Shown: piece by piece, positions 1-7,906 of the stretch
How the letters are laid out: each line of letters begins with the position of its first letter
How positions within the stretch are numbered: the stretch's first letter is position 1
Origin: JANWXR01 sp964608265
Lineage (GTDB): Bacteria > Chloroflexota > Anaerolineae > Anaerolineales > UBA6663
Length of the DNA: 45,896 nt
Direction: 5' to 3'
Assembly (NCBI GenBank): GCA_964608265.1
Contig: CAZSNP010000040.1
Span: 1 to 45,896 of the forward strand
Notes under the pieces: model-generated
The model's input: only the letters and a program-made list of their open reading frames with translations
What the model was told of the DNA's origin: nothing
Databases searched by the model: none
Made by a program: the position numbers and the translations under genes

Positions 1-49
1 GCGCAGCGGCAGCGGGCATGACCAGGACTCGAAGTTATGAGAGTTGGGC
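1..49 (-). other. Possible partial attC site (R'' box)
   Basis: On the minus strand GCCCAAC (43-49) fits the integron R'' consensus RYYYAAC and lies about 108 bp past the stop of the first gene. The rest of the site would run off the window. It is meaningful only together with the similar boxes at 1409-1415, 1566-1572 and 2337-2343. Bases 50-157 show no other feature. A 7-base match alone is weak evidence. Confidence 0.22.
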
Positions 50-157
50 ATGGGTAGACGGAGTGAATAGGTCAACGGTCGTGTTCAGCCGCCTGCGACG
101 CGCCAGCAAGCAGGTCGCCCGTATGCACGAGTCGGGCGCACTGCAAAGACTTTGAGA

Positions 158-1369
158 CTACGGCAACGACTTCGGTGCATCTCTCGATAGTTCTGGCACC
201 CAATGCACCACGAAGTCAACATGAAAATCCTCGGGACGTAGACGGTTCTCATCGCTGACCAGATTTCCAACGTTCGAGCCTGCTTCAAAACTTATTATTG
301 AGCCATCTGTAAAGTAGATGATCAAGGCTTCACTTTCGTGTAAGCCTTCAATTTCCTTTCGGAAACCGAATTCTACCTTTTCGACAGTCTTGCCTTTCAT
401 GCGAGACGCTTGGACAATCGAATAGTGTGCTTCGGGCGGACGGGTAATATGGGGTAACCATTTCTTGGCTTCATAACGTTCGTGCGCTGCCTTTCCGTTT
501 ACTCCCGAATCGCGCTCGAGCATCGCAAGAAGCTCCTTTGCGGCCTCCAAACAAAGAGAGAGGTCCTTTGTAAACTGCGAGAAGGCAGAGAAGTTTCGGG
601 CCGGAGGCCGCACGCCATGTGAAGCAAGACGACGTTGCTCGCTGACAAGGTTCACAGCAGGCATGAAGTTGGGGGATGTTTCGAGGTCTGGAAACAACTT
701 CAAGATGGCCTTAACCGTGTTCTTGTCGCCAATCCTGATGCTCTTTCCGAGAATGGATGCGAGGCGAGAAATGCACTCCTTATCAAGGCCGTCTATGAAA
801 TACCCATATAGTTCCTTGTGTGCATCTTGGTACCGATGCGTATTCTCAGCGGTAGGAATACTCAGTGTTTCGTCTATCTCATGCGTGTACAGAGGAATAC
901 CTACTAACTCATTTGCCAAGCCATTGATTATCTTTATCGTTTGCCCAAGATAGAAAAGTGGGCCATTGTCGACATCCCAACTCGCTTCCAAGTTGCGCCG
1001 CACCCATTTATCAAACCGCTCATCGTAGTCTGTAGTCCATTCCGGGGCCTCCAGATGAAACGCAGACCATCGTTGAACGTGCGCCTTAGATTTCTCTAAT
1101 AGGTCAGGCAACCATGCGACTATGGCAAGGTTTCCATCCCGCAGAGTCCGATATCCAAAGCGGATATTCACATATTCGTTGGTTCTTTCTGTGCTTTCCA
1201 GCTCGCTATAGTATTCGTTGGCAACGCTCAATTCCCCTTCAAAATAATCGGACTCAATCCTGTATTTGTGTGGCTCGTTTCGATAGGCGGCAAGCACCTG
1301 CTGGTCAAAATAGCCTAAGAGGTGTTCTACTGATTTGAAGTCGGACTCACTGTAGCTTGATGTTGACAT
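158..1369 (-). CDS. Hypothetical protein, 403 aa, possible HEPN-like motif
   Basis: I do not recognise this protein. It is a soluble, mixed-charge protein without signal peptide or membrane segment. The base composition is visibly lower in GC than the hyp operon next to it. Around residues 243-252 it reads SEQRRLASHG, an R246-x4-H251 spacing that also occurs in HEPN-type RNases, inside a stretch predicted helical; this is suggestive only. The C-terminal 100 residues look like a separate beta-rich domain (VEKVEFGFRKEIEG, ALIIYFTDGSIISFEAG). The start ATG at 1369 lies 40 bp after a GTTGGGC box on the same strand, as in an integron cassette. Function unknown; a defence or toxin role is speculation from its low GC and setting. 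Confidence 0.8.
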   Translation of the reverse strand: MSTSSYSESDFKSVEHLLGYFDQQVLAAYRNEPHKYRIESDYFEGELSVANEYYSELESTERTNEYVNIRFGYRTLRDGNLAIVAWLPDLLEKSKAHVQRWSAFHLEAPEWTTDYDERFDKWVRRNLEASWDVDNGPLFYLGQTIKIINGLANELVGIPLYTHEIDETLSIPTAENTHRYQDAHKELYGYFIDGLDKECISRLASILGKSIRIGDKNTVKAILKLFPDLETSPNFMPAVNLVSEQRRLASHGVRPPARNFSAFSQFTKDLSLCLEAAKELLAMLERDSGVNGKAAHERYEAKKWLPHITRPPEAHYSIVQASRMKGKTVEKVEFGFRKEIEGLHESEALIIYFTDGSIISFEAGSNVGNLVSDENRLRPEDFHVDFVVHWVPELSRDAPKSLP

Positions 1370-1408
1370 ACTTGGTTCAAATCACTGAATAGGTGTTGTG
1401 TTGGTGTG

Positions 1409-1572
1409 CCCAACGTGGCGGTTCAGGTCCAGTACAAGCGCGAGTAGAGTGAGCGCGAAGCGCTCTCACCTGCATCCCACCGGCTCGCGACGTACGCTTC
1501 CCGCATATAAGAACCAAAGGCGCGGAGATTATGTCGTTCAGTACTGCCTGCTTTCAGGAACTGTGTGTTGGA
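1409..1572 (-). other. Candidate attC recombination site between two cassettes
   Basis: Read on the minus strand the stretch begins with GTCCAAC (1566-1572, fits RYYYAAC) and ends with GTTGGGC (1409-1415, fits GTTRRRY). Just inside these, GTTC and GAAC pair with spacers of 5 and 6 nt, and farther in CAGTAC pairs with GTACTG. This is the R''-L''...L'-R' layout of an attC. At about 164 bp it is longer than most known attC sites (roughly 57-141 bp). A hairpin GAGCGC-GAA-GCGCTC lies at 1451-1465. No gene is evident in this interval. Alternative: chance boxes in ordinary intergenic DNA. Confidence 0.35.
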
Positions 1573-1630
1573 CGCGCACGATTTTGCAACTTGGTGATGC
1601 CACTGCGGCTGCTCTCAATGTGAGGTGATT

Positions 1631-2296
1631 CTACTCCTTCTTTTCCGGCAGAATGTCGCTTCTATTTTCTTTTCCCGTCTTGGGTCTGTTTGTGCTGAGC
1701 ACTTCTCGCAGACTATCACCGTAAACGAGGGACTGCTGGTAAATCAGCATATAGAACCACTGGTTGAAAATATCACCCCTGCGTAAAGAGACAATGCTGC
1801 CACCGAGCGCGGCAATTGCGCTTAACACGTGGGCCAGCGAAAAGTCTGATGTGACCGCCGAGATTGCAAATACTGAAGCCAACAGGAACAATGCGAAGCT
1901 GACGTTGCGAAGCATAATGCTTGTCGCTTTGTTTTTATCGATTGCGTTGCAGACTTCAATGTTGTTGTGGCGAATTACACTCAGAAGTATTGACCATTCA
2001 TTTGGGTTGAAGTCAGGCTGAACGCCTGAAGTAGATTTGAAGCTAGAGAACGCTCGTATTTCAGACTTTCCAGGATAGAAACGGCGATACCAGATGTGAT
2101 GGGAGATGTGGTCAAATAGATGGCCAACTAGATAGGACAACAAACCAAGCAAAATGAGATGTGAGCCATTGTCTAGCTGTGCAACATCCACATATGGCAG
2201 ACGTAACAGCTTGAGGGCTTCGTTGAATGTGAACAAATAAAGAATGCCTGGAATAGCGTATGAAAAGACATCATAAATCCCGAGGGTTATGGACAT
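1631..2296 (-). CDS. Hypothetical multi-pass membrane protein
   Basis: A 221-aa protein if it starts at the ATG at 2296 (MSITLGIYDVFSYAIPG); an upstream in-frame ATG at 2386 would add 30 residues of unlikely sequence overlapping the palindromic region. Hydrophobic segments are visible near residues 12-30, 43-62, 132-150 and 155-175. They are separated by a basic/His-rich loop (HLFDHISHHIWYRRFYPG) and followed by a hydrophilic tail. No signal peptide cleavage site or known catalytic motif is seen. Its GC is lower than that of the downstream hyp genes. It has GTTGGGC 41 bp upstream on its own strand, the same arrangement as the gene at 158-1369, which fits a mobile gene cassette. Function unknown. 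Confidence 0.75.
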   Translation of the reverse strand: MSITLGIYDVFSYAIPGILYLFTFNEALKLLRLPYVDVAQLDNGSHLILLGLLSYLVGHLFDHISHHIWYRRFYPGKSEIRAFSSFKSTSGVQPDFNPNEWSILLSVIRHNNIEVCNAIDKNKATSIMLRNVSFALFLLASVFAISAVTSDFSLAHVLSAIAALGGSIVSLRRGDIFNQWFYMLIYQQSLVYGDSLREVLSTNRPKTGKENRSDILPEKKE

Positions 2297-2336
2297 GACG
2301 CTGCCCTTTCGGTCCTCTGGGCTGCCGACTTTGTGC

Positions 2337-2453
2337 GCCCAACTTTTGATTCGATGGAATGAACATCTACAGATTGATGCGAGCATCTACATGTAGATGC
2401 CGCATCTATATCTATCTGCTATGCTCCCGCACTGCGGCAGACCCAACCGTTAG

Positions 2454-2455
<2 letters not shown>
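2337..2455 (-). other. Palindrome-rich junction, possible attC or operator
   Basis: The interval holds a perfect 18-bp palindrome GCATCTACATGTAGATGC (2383-2400) overlapping a second one, TAGATGC-C-GCATCTA (2394-2408), with further AGATG/CATCT half sites on both sides. The minus strand ends in GTTGGGC (2337-2343), an R'-like box, and begins near AGCTAAC (2449-2455), which overlaps the hypD stop codon. It could be the attC of the cassette boundary or an operator array of the membrane-protein gene; the L boxes do not pair convincingly here. Confidence 0.3.
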
Positions 2456-3572
<1,117 letters not shown>

Positions 3573-3652
3573 GGCTGACCTCAGTATTGCTTTTCACCAC
3601 AGAGACCACGGAGAACACAGAGAGAAGCTTGGCGCGCTTCGTGACTTCGCAA

Positions 3653-3934
3653 TTAACTCTTACCCGGCGGCGCAGGGGTGGACTCCTGCCCCGCTGAGAG
3701 CTCTTCCTCGAACGCGCCCAGTTCCCTGAACAGGCGCAGGCTTTCCAGCGCGGACTGCTCGTCGAGCTGGGTTATGGCGAAGCCGACGTGGACGATGGTG
3801 TAATCGCCGACGACGAGTTCCGGCAGGTAGGCCAGGCAGACTTCTTTCTGAATGCCGTCGAAATCCACCTTGCCCATGCGGATGCCGCCGTTGTCGTAAA
3901 TCTCCAACACCTTGCCGGGAATGCCGAGACACAT
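3653..3934 (-). CDS. hypC: HypC/HupF hydrogenase assembly chaperone
   Basis: A 93-aa protein starting MCLGIPGKVLEI, the hallmark N-terminus of HypC in which Cys2 (after Met removal, the N-terminal Cys) holds the iron centre. GDYTIVHVGFAITQLDEQSALESL is the conserved core. HypC shuttles the Fe(CN)2CO unit between HypD and the hydrogenase large-subunit precursor. The C-terminal tail (SAGQESTPAPPGKS) is variable and longer than in short homologues. It lies between hypF and hypD in the same operon, with repeat DNA on both sides: GATT heptamers upstream and a CACAGAG-type repeat at about 3598-3624 downstream. Confidence 0.96.
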   Translation of the reverse strand: MCLGIPGKVLEIYDNGGIRMGKVDFDGIQKEVCLAYLPELVVGDYTIVHVGFAITQLDEQSALESLRLFRELGAFEEELSAGQESTPAPPGKS

Positions 3935-3943
3935 GGCTCCTCC

Positions 3944-4030
3944 GATTGCTGATTTTAGATTTCTGATTGCTGATTTTAGATTTGAGCCTTGAGAGCCAAT
4001 CGGAAATCAGCAATCACAAATCAGAAATCT
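3944..4030. repeat. Heptanucleotide repeat array (GATTNNN), inverted
   Basis: Six consecutive 7-bp units beginning GATT (GATTGCT, GATTTTA, GATTTCT, GATTGCT, GATTTTA, GATTTGA; 3944-3985) are followed at about 4003-4030 by the inverted form of similar units, so the array can fold back. The inverted half overlaps the 3' end of hypF and supplies its last residues (KQISDL) and stop codon. It resembles the heptamer STRR class described in cyanobacteria, but relation to that class is inference. Confidence 0.75.
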
Positions 4031-6404
4031 GTTTTGCTCCAATCACCGCCTGCCCCAGCGCCAGGCCGCCGTCGTTGGGCGGGACGAAGTGGTGAGTCAG
4101 CACTTCAAAGTTTTCGGCTCGCAGCTGGCGCAGCACCAGCGCCAGCAGGGTCACATTCTGAAAGACGCCGCCGCTCAGGGCCACGGTGTTCAGGCCGTGC
4201 TGCTCGCGCAGCCGCCGGCTGAGGGTGAGTATAAGCTCTGAGACCGCATTGTGGAAGCGCGCCGCGATCACCGGCGTCGTCACACCGGCCCGCCAATCGG
4301 CGACGATGGCGCGGATCACCGGCGCGGCGTCGAAAGTTACCTCCTGCACATCAAACTGATACGCACCATCCGTTACATCCGCTACCTCATCCGTTGCCAA
4401 CGCCTCCATCTCGATCGCCGCCTGCGCTTCATACGTCGCCGTCTGCCGCACGCCGCACAACGCGGCCACGGCATCGAACAGCCGGCCCATGCTGGAGGTG
4501 GGCGCGGCGTTGAGGCCGGTGCGGAGCTGGTGAGCGAGGACGTTGCGCTCCGCCGGCGGGCAGGCGGCCACCGGCGGCAGGTCGTCGTCCCAGGCCAGGC
4601 CGGCGGCGTGCAAGTGAGCGAGCGCCACGCGATATGGCCGCTTCACCGCCGCATCGCCGCCGGGCAGCGGCACATAGGCCAGGTGCCACGCGCGCTCGAA
4701 GCCCGCGTAATCCGCCAGCAACACCTCCCCGCCCCAGATCGCCCCATCGGTCCCGTAGCCCGTCCCATCAAAGCTGAAGCCAATCACCGGTCGCTCACCG
4801 CTGACGCCGTTCTCCGCCATCACCGAGGCGATGTGCGCGTGATGATGCTGCACCCGAACGTGTGGGCGTCCGCCCGCATGTTCGTGCGCCCAGCGTGAGG
4901 AGAGGTAGCGCGGGTGCAGGTCGCTGACGATGATCTCCGGCTCGCAGCGGAAGATCACCCGGAAGTGCTCGACCGCGTGCTCGAAGGCGCACAGCGTCTC
5001 GAGATTCTCCATGTCGCCGATGTGCTGGCTCATAAAGGCGTAATCGTCGCGCGCCAGGCAGAACGTGGCCTTGAGCTCGCCGCCCACCGCCAGCGTGGGT
5101 GCAACACTGAACGGCAACTTCACCGGAAACGGCGCGTAGCCCCGCGAGCGGCGAAGGGGTAAATAATCTCCAATCTCCAATCTCGATAGGCGGGAGATTG
5201 GAGATTGGAGATTGAGGACGCGCATCACCGAGTCGTCGCAATGCACGTGGATGTCGCGATCGTGCATGAGGAGGGCGTCGGCGAGTTGGGCTAACCGCTC
5301 GCGCGCCTCGGCGTTATCCTTCACAATCGGCTCGTCGCTGTAATTGCCCGACGTCATCACCAGCGGCCCGCGACCTTCGAGCAAGAGATAGTGCAGGGCG
5401 GTGTAGGGCAACATCACACCGAGGTATGGGTTGCCGGGGGCGAGGAGGGAGGAAAGAGGCGGGAAGAGGGAGGAGGGTGGCCGCTTGCGGAGGAGGACGA
5501 TGGGCCGTTCCTTCGACGTAAGGAGGGCGGCTTCGGCGTCGCTCACTTCAGCGAAGGCGCGCACCGACTCCAGGTCGGCGGCCATGAGGGCGAAAGGCTT
5601 GTCCACGCGGCCCTTTCGTGCCCTCAGATTTTGCAGAGCAAAATCTGAGGCCGCGTCGCAGGCCAGATGAAAGCCGCCGAGGCCTTTGACGGCCACAATC
5701 TGCCCGCGCGCAAACATCTGCTGGACGTGTTCGAGCGCGGCTTCACCCTGCAAGGATCGCGGTCGGCGGTCCGCAGTCGGCGGTCTGGCGTGGGCCCTCG
5801 GAGGCCGGCTCTCCTCCAGCCACACCCGCGGCCCGCACTCCGGGCAGGCATTCGGCTGTGCGTGAAAGCGGCGGTTGAGCGGGTCACGATACTCGGCCTC
5901 GCACGCCGCACACATCCGAAAAGTCGCCATCGTGGTCAGCGGCCGGTCGTAGGGGATGTCTTTGACGAGGGTGAAGCGCGGGCCGCAATTGGTGCAGTTG
6001 ATGAAGGGATAACGGTAGCGGCGGTCTGCGGGATCGAACAATTCACGCCGGCAGTCCGCGCACAGCGCGATGTCCGGCGAGATGAGGGTGGTGGCGGCGG
6101 GCTGGCTCTCGCTTTCGACGATGCGGAAGTCGCCCTCACCCACCGGCGCGATCACTTCCACCACCACCGTATCAATGAAGGCCAGCGGCGGCTTCTTCGC
6201 CCTCAAATCCGATTGGAAATTCTTGAGCGCCGCAAGCGGCCCTTCGATTTCGATGAAGACGCCGGCGCTGTTGTTGCCCACCCATCCACTGAGCCCGTGC
6301 GCACGCGCGAGCCCATACACAAAGGGCCGAAAGCCCACGCCCTGCACTACACCGGTGATGTGCAGGCGATGGCGCAGTCGCGTTGCCACGGGATTGGGGA
6401 TCAT
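4014..6404 (-). CDS. hypF: HypF carbamoyltransferase, hydrogenase maturation
   Basis: HypF (796 aa from ATG 6404) makes the carbamoyl-derived cyanide precursor for HypE. Domains in order: acylphosphatase-like (ITGVVQGVGFRPFVYGLA), two zinc-finger units (CADC...CTNCGP and CAAC...CPECGP), YrdC/Sua5-like domain (KGLGGFHLACDA, MTSGNYSDEPIV) and Kae1-like carbamoyltransferase (VQHHHAHIASVMAENG, GFSFDGTGYGTDGAIWGGE, ALSGGVFQN). The start is chosen because ATG overlaps the hypB stop in ATGA (6401-6404), implying translational coupling. It is longer than the usual approximately 750 aa because three heptamer repeat arrays lie in frame (5166-5214, 5443-5477, 5761-5788), and a fourth forms the C-terminus. 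Key motifs remain intact, so it is probably functional. Confidence 0.96.
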   Translation of the reverse strand: MIPNPVATRLRHRLHITGVVQGVGFRPFVYGLARAHGLSGWVGNNSAGVFIEIEGPLAALKNFQSDLRAKKPPLAFIDTVVVEVIAPVGEGDFRIVESESQPAATTLISPDIALCADCRRELFDPADRRYRYPFINCTNCGPRFTLVKDIPYDRPLTTMATFRMCAACEAEYRDPLNRRFHAQPNACPECGPRVWLEESRPPRAHARPPTADRRPRSLQGEAALEHVQQMFARGQIVAVKGLGGFHLACDAASDFALQNLRARKGRVDKPFALMAADLESVRAFAEVSDAEAALLTSKERPIVLLRKRPPSSLFPPLSSLLAPGNPYLGVMLPYTALHYLLLEGRGPLVMTSGNYSDEPIVKDNAEARERLAQLADALLMHDRDIHVHCDDSVMRVLNLQSPISRLSRLEIGDYLPLRRSRGYAPFPVKLPFSVAPTLAVGGELKATFCLARDDYAFMSQHIGDMENLETLCAFEHAVEHFRVIFRCEPEIIVSDLHPRYLSSRWAHEHAGGRPHVRVQHHHAHIASVMAENGVSGERPVIGFSFDGTGYGTDGAIWGGEVLLADYAGFERAWHLAYVPLPGGDAAVKRPYRVALAHLHAAGLAWDDDLPPVAACPPAERNVLAHQLRTGLNAAPTSSMGRLFDAVAALCGVRQTATYEAQAAIEMEALATDEVADVTDGAYQFDVQEVTFDAAPVIRAIVADWRAGVTTPVIAARFHNAVSELILTLSRRLREQHGLNTVALSGGVFQNVTLLALVLRQLRAENFEVLTHHFVPPNDGGLALGQAVIGAKQISDL
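5166..5214. repeat. Heptamer repeat hairpin inside hypF
   Basis: Two perfect 20-bp inverted arms (5166-5185 and 5195-5214) made of GGAGATT units are separated by 9 nt. The array is in frame and encodes a loop (NLQSPISRLSRLEIGDY) between CDDSVMRV and RRSRGYAP, where HypF proteins normally have only a short linker. Confidence 0.85.
5443..5477. repeat. AGGAGGG-type heptamer array inside hypF
   Basis: Five 7-bp units (AGGAGGG, AGGAAAG, AGGCGGG, AAGAGGG, AGGAGGG) lie in frame and encode a Pro/Ser/Leu insert (PPSSLFPPLSSLLA) between RPIVLLRKR and PGNPYLGVMLPY. Confidence 0.75.
5761..5788. repeat. GGTCGGC-type heptamer array inside hypF
   Basis: Four 7-bp units (GGTCGGC, GGTCCGC, AGTCGGC, GGTCTGG) encode part of an Arg/Pro-rich insert (RPPTADRRPRS) between the zinc-finger region and the KGLGGFHLAC motif. 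Confidence 0.7.
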
Positions 6405-7084
6405 GATGTTTCGGCCAACCGTTGCGTCCGGGCTTCGAGCAGGAAGGCCAGCCACGCCTCGAGGCCCTGCCCGGTCTTGGCCGAGGTCTCGAACACGCGC
6501 AGCCCGGGCCGCACGGCTTGCAAATTGGCGTAGGCCGCCGCGCGGTCGAAGTCTACAGCCTCAGCCAGATCTATCTTCGTCAGCACCGCCACATCCGCCG
6601 TGTTGAACAGGCTGGGATACTTGACCGGCTTGTCTTCGCCTTCGGTAACGGAGAGCAGCACCACGCGCAGGTCCTCCCCGAGATCGTAGCCCGACGGGCA
6701 GACGAGGTTGCCGACGTTCTCGATAAAGAGGAAGTCCAACTCGGCGAGCGGCCAACGGCTGGCGGCCAGATGCGTCTCGATCATCTCGGCTTCGAGGTGG
6801 CAGATGCCGTCGGTGACGATTTGGCGGACGGGCGCACCGCTGCGGGCCAGCCGGCGGGCATCGTTCTCCGTGGCCAGATCGCCGACCAACGCCGCCACGC
6901 GCAGGCCGCGTGCCCTCATCCGTGCGAGCGTGCTTTCGAGCAGGGCCGTCTTGCCGGTGCCGGGGCTGGAGACCAGATTCAGTACGAAGACACCGGCCTG
7001 ACGGAAGCGCAGGCGCAATCCATTCGCCAGCCGGTCGTTCTTCTCGAGGACATTCTGTTTGAGGTGCAGCAGGCGGGGAGTCAT
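6401..7084 (-). CDS. hypB: HypB, nickel-incorporation GTPase
   Basis: A 227-aa SIMIBI-class GTPase that helps deliver Ni to the hydrogenase large subunit together with HypA. The P-loop is SSPGTGKT (39-46). The intersubunit metal site DGICHLEA has Cys95-His96, followed by ENVGNLVCPSGYDLGE (switch region, Cys) and TKID (guanine specificity). The N-terminus has neither the CxxCGC high-affinity Ni site nor a His-rich store, so only the G-domain metal site is apparent. The ATG overlaps the hypA stop (ATGA, 7081-7084), and its own stop overlaps the hypF start in the same way, so the three genes are likely translated in a coupled manner. Confidence 0.97.
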   Translation of the reverse strand: MTPRLLHLKQNVLEKNDRLANGLRLRFRQAGVFVLNLVSSPGTGKTALLESTLARMRARGLRVAALVGDLATENDARRLARSGAPVRQIVTDGICHLEAEMIETHLAASRWPLAELDFLFIENVGNLVCPSGYDLGEDLRVVLLSVTEGEDKPVKYPSLFNTADVAVLTKIDLAEAVDFDRAAAYANLQAVRPGLRVFETSAKTGQGLEAWLAFLLEARTQRLAETS

Positions 7085-7428
7085 TCGTCGTACTCCAGCG
7101 CCTGGATCTGCAGCTCGCGGCCCTGCACGATCACCGGCGCGACGAGGTCATACTTCGGGCAGTGAAAGTCGTGCCGGCCGGCCGGTTCGCATCCGTCCGT
7201 GCAGCGTTCGCATTTCACTTTGACCGGCACGTCCTCGATGATGAGCCGCGAGCCTTCGAGGGCCGTGCCGCCGGCGGCCAGGTCGTAGCAGAACAGCAAC
7301 GACTCCTTCACCACCCCGGCCAGTGCCCCGAGGCGCAAGTGCACGGCCGTTACCCGCGCCACGTGGGCGTCGGTCGCGGCCCGGGTGGCCACCTCGACGA
7401 GGCTGTGAGCGATGGAGAGTTCGTGCAT
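7081..7428 (-). CDS. hypA: HypA, nickel metallochaperone
   Basis: A 115-aa protein from the ATG at 7428, chosen because MHELSIAHSLVE is the invariant HypA N-terminus (His2 and Glu3 help bind Ni). The zinc site is atypical: the first pair CERC is present, but the second, normally CPxC, reads HCPKYD. The fourth Cys is missing, and an extra Cys (TDGC) and a His lie between. The rest of the fold (VTAVHLRLGALAGVVKESLLFCYD) is conserved. It is the first gene of hypABFCD. No clear promoter could be fixed upstream. Confidence 0.93.
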   Translation of the reverse strand: MHELSIAHSLVEVATRAATDAHVARVTAVHLRLGALAGVVKESLLFCYDLAAGGTALEGSRLIIEDVPVKVKCERCTDGCEPAGRHDFHCPKYDLVAPVIVQGRELQIQALEYDE

Positions 7429-7630
7429 GACCGTGCGCCGATGGCCGGACTGTACCGAGGCGGCCAACGGGCAACCAGTGACAAACATCACGGCGCGGCG
7501 GGAAAAATGACAAGGTTGGTCGGCTTTCCCGCCCGCGTCGCCGGCCGCGCCGCCGGCCGCAACTGACACCAATCATGGCGGGAGTTACGCAGTTGGCCGC
7601 GAAATTACCGCCGACGCTCTTAAATGAAAT

Positions 7631-7749
7631 CAAGGAGGTCGAATGTCATGCCGAGGAGCGGAGCGACGAGGCATCTCTGGCTGGCCGCAAATCGCCCTAG
7701 GCTTGGGTAGAGACCCCTCGCTTCGCTCGGGGTGACACGTACCTCCTTG
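7631..7749. repeat. 119-bp fold-back element with 9-bp inverted ends
   Basis: The element begins CAAGGAGGT and ends with its exact complement ACCTCCTTG. Inside each end a GTCA...CCGAG...AGCG...GAGG stretch is imperfectly repeated in inverted form, so the whole can fold on itself. No target duplication is obvious. It lies in the 478-bp gap between divergent hypA and the kinase gene. The rest of that gap (7429-7630, 7750-7906) shows further short repeat fragments (7773-7835) but no gene; TACACT just before the kinase start may be a -10. Confidence 0.55.
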
Positions 7750-7906
7750 AAACCAATTAAGAGCGACCGCCGATTTCGCAGATTACGAAAGAGTCAGGTG
7801 AAGATATCTGTGAAATCCGAGCAATCCCTGGCTGCAAAAGGGGGAGAGGGCGGGAGGCCTATATCAGTTTACACGGATTAAACACGGCTGAGGTACACTC
7901 GCCGTC

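Noticed and set aside
5622..5650. 12-bp perfect inverted repeat inside hypF (CCTCAGATTTTG and complement)
   Set aside because: The encoded stretch ASDFALQNLRARKGR fits normal HypF length and sequence, so it is probably not an insertion like the heptamer arrays.
3944..5788. Repeats around hypF as a CRISPR array
   Set aside because: Units are 7 bp, adjacent and partly coding; there are no spacers and no cas genes in the window.
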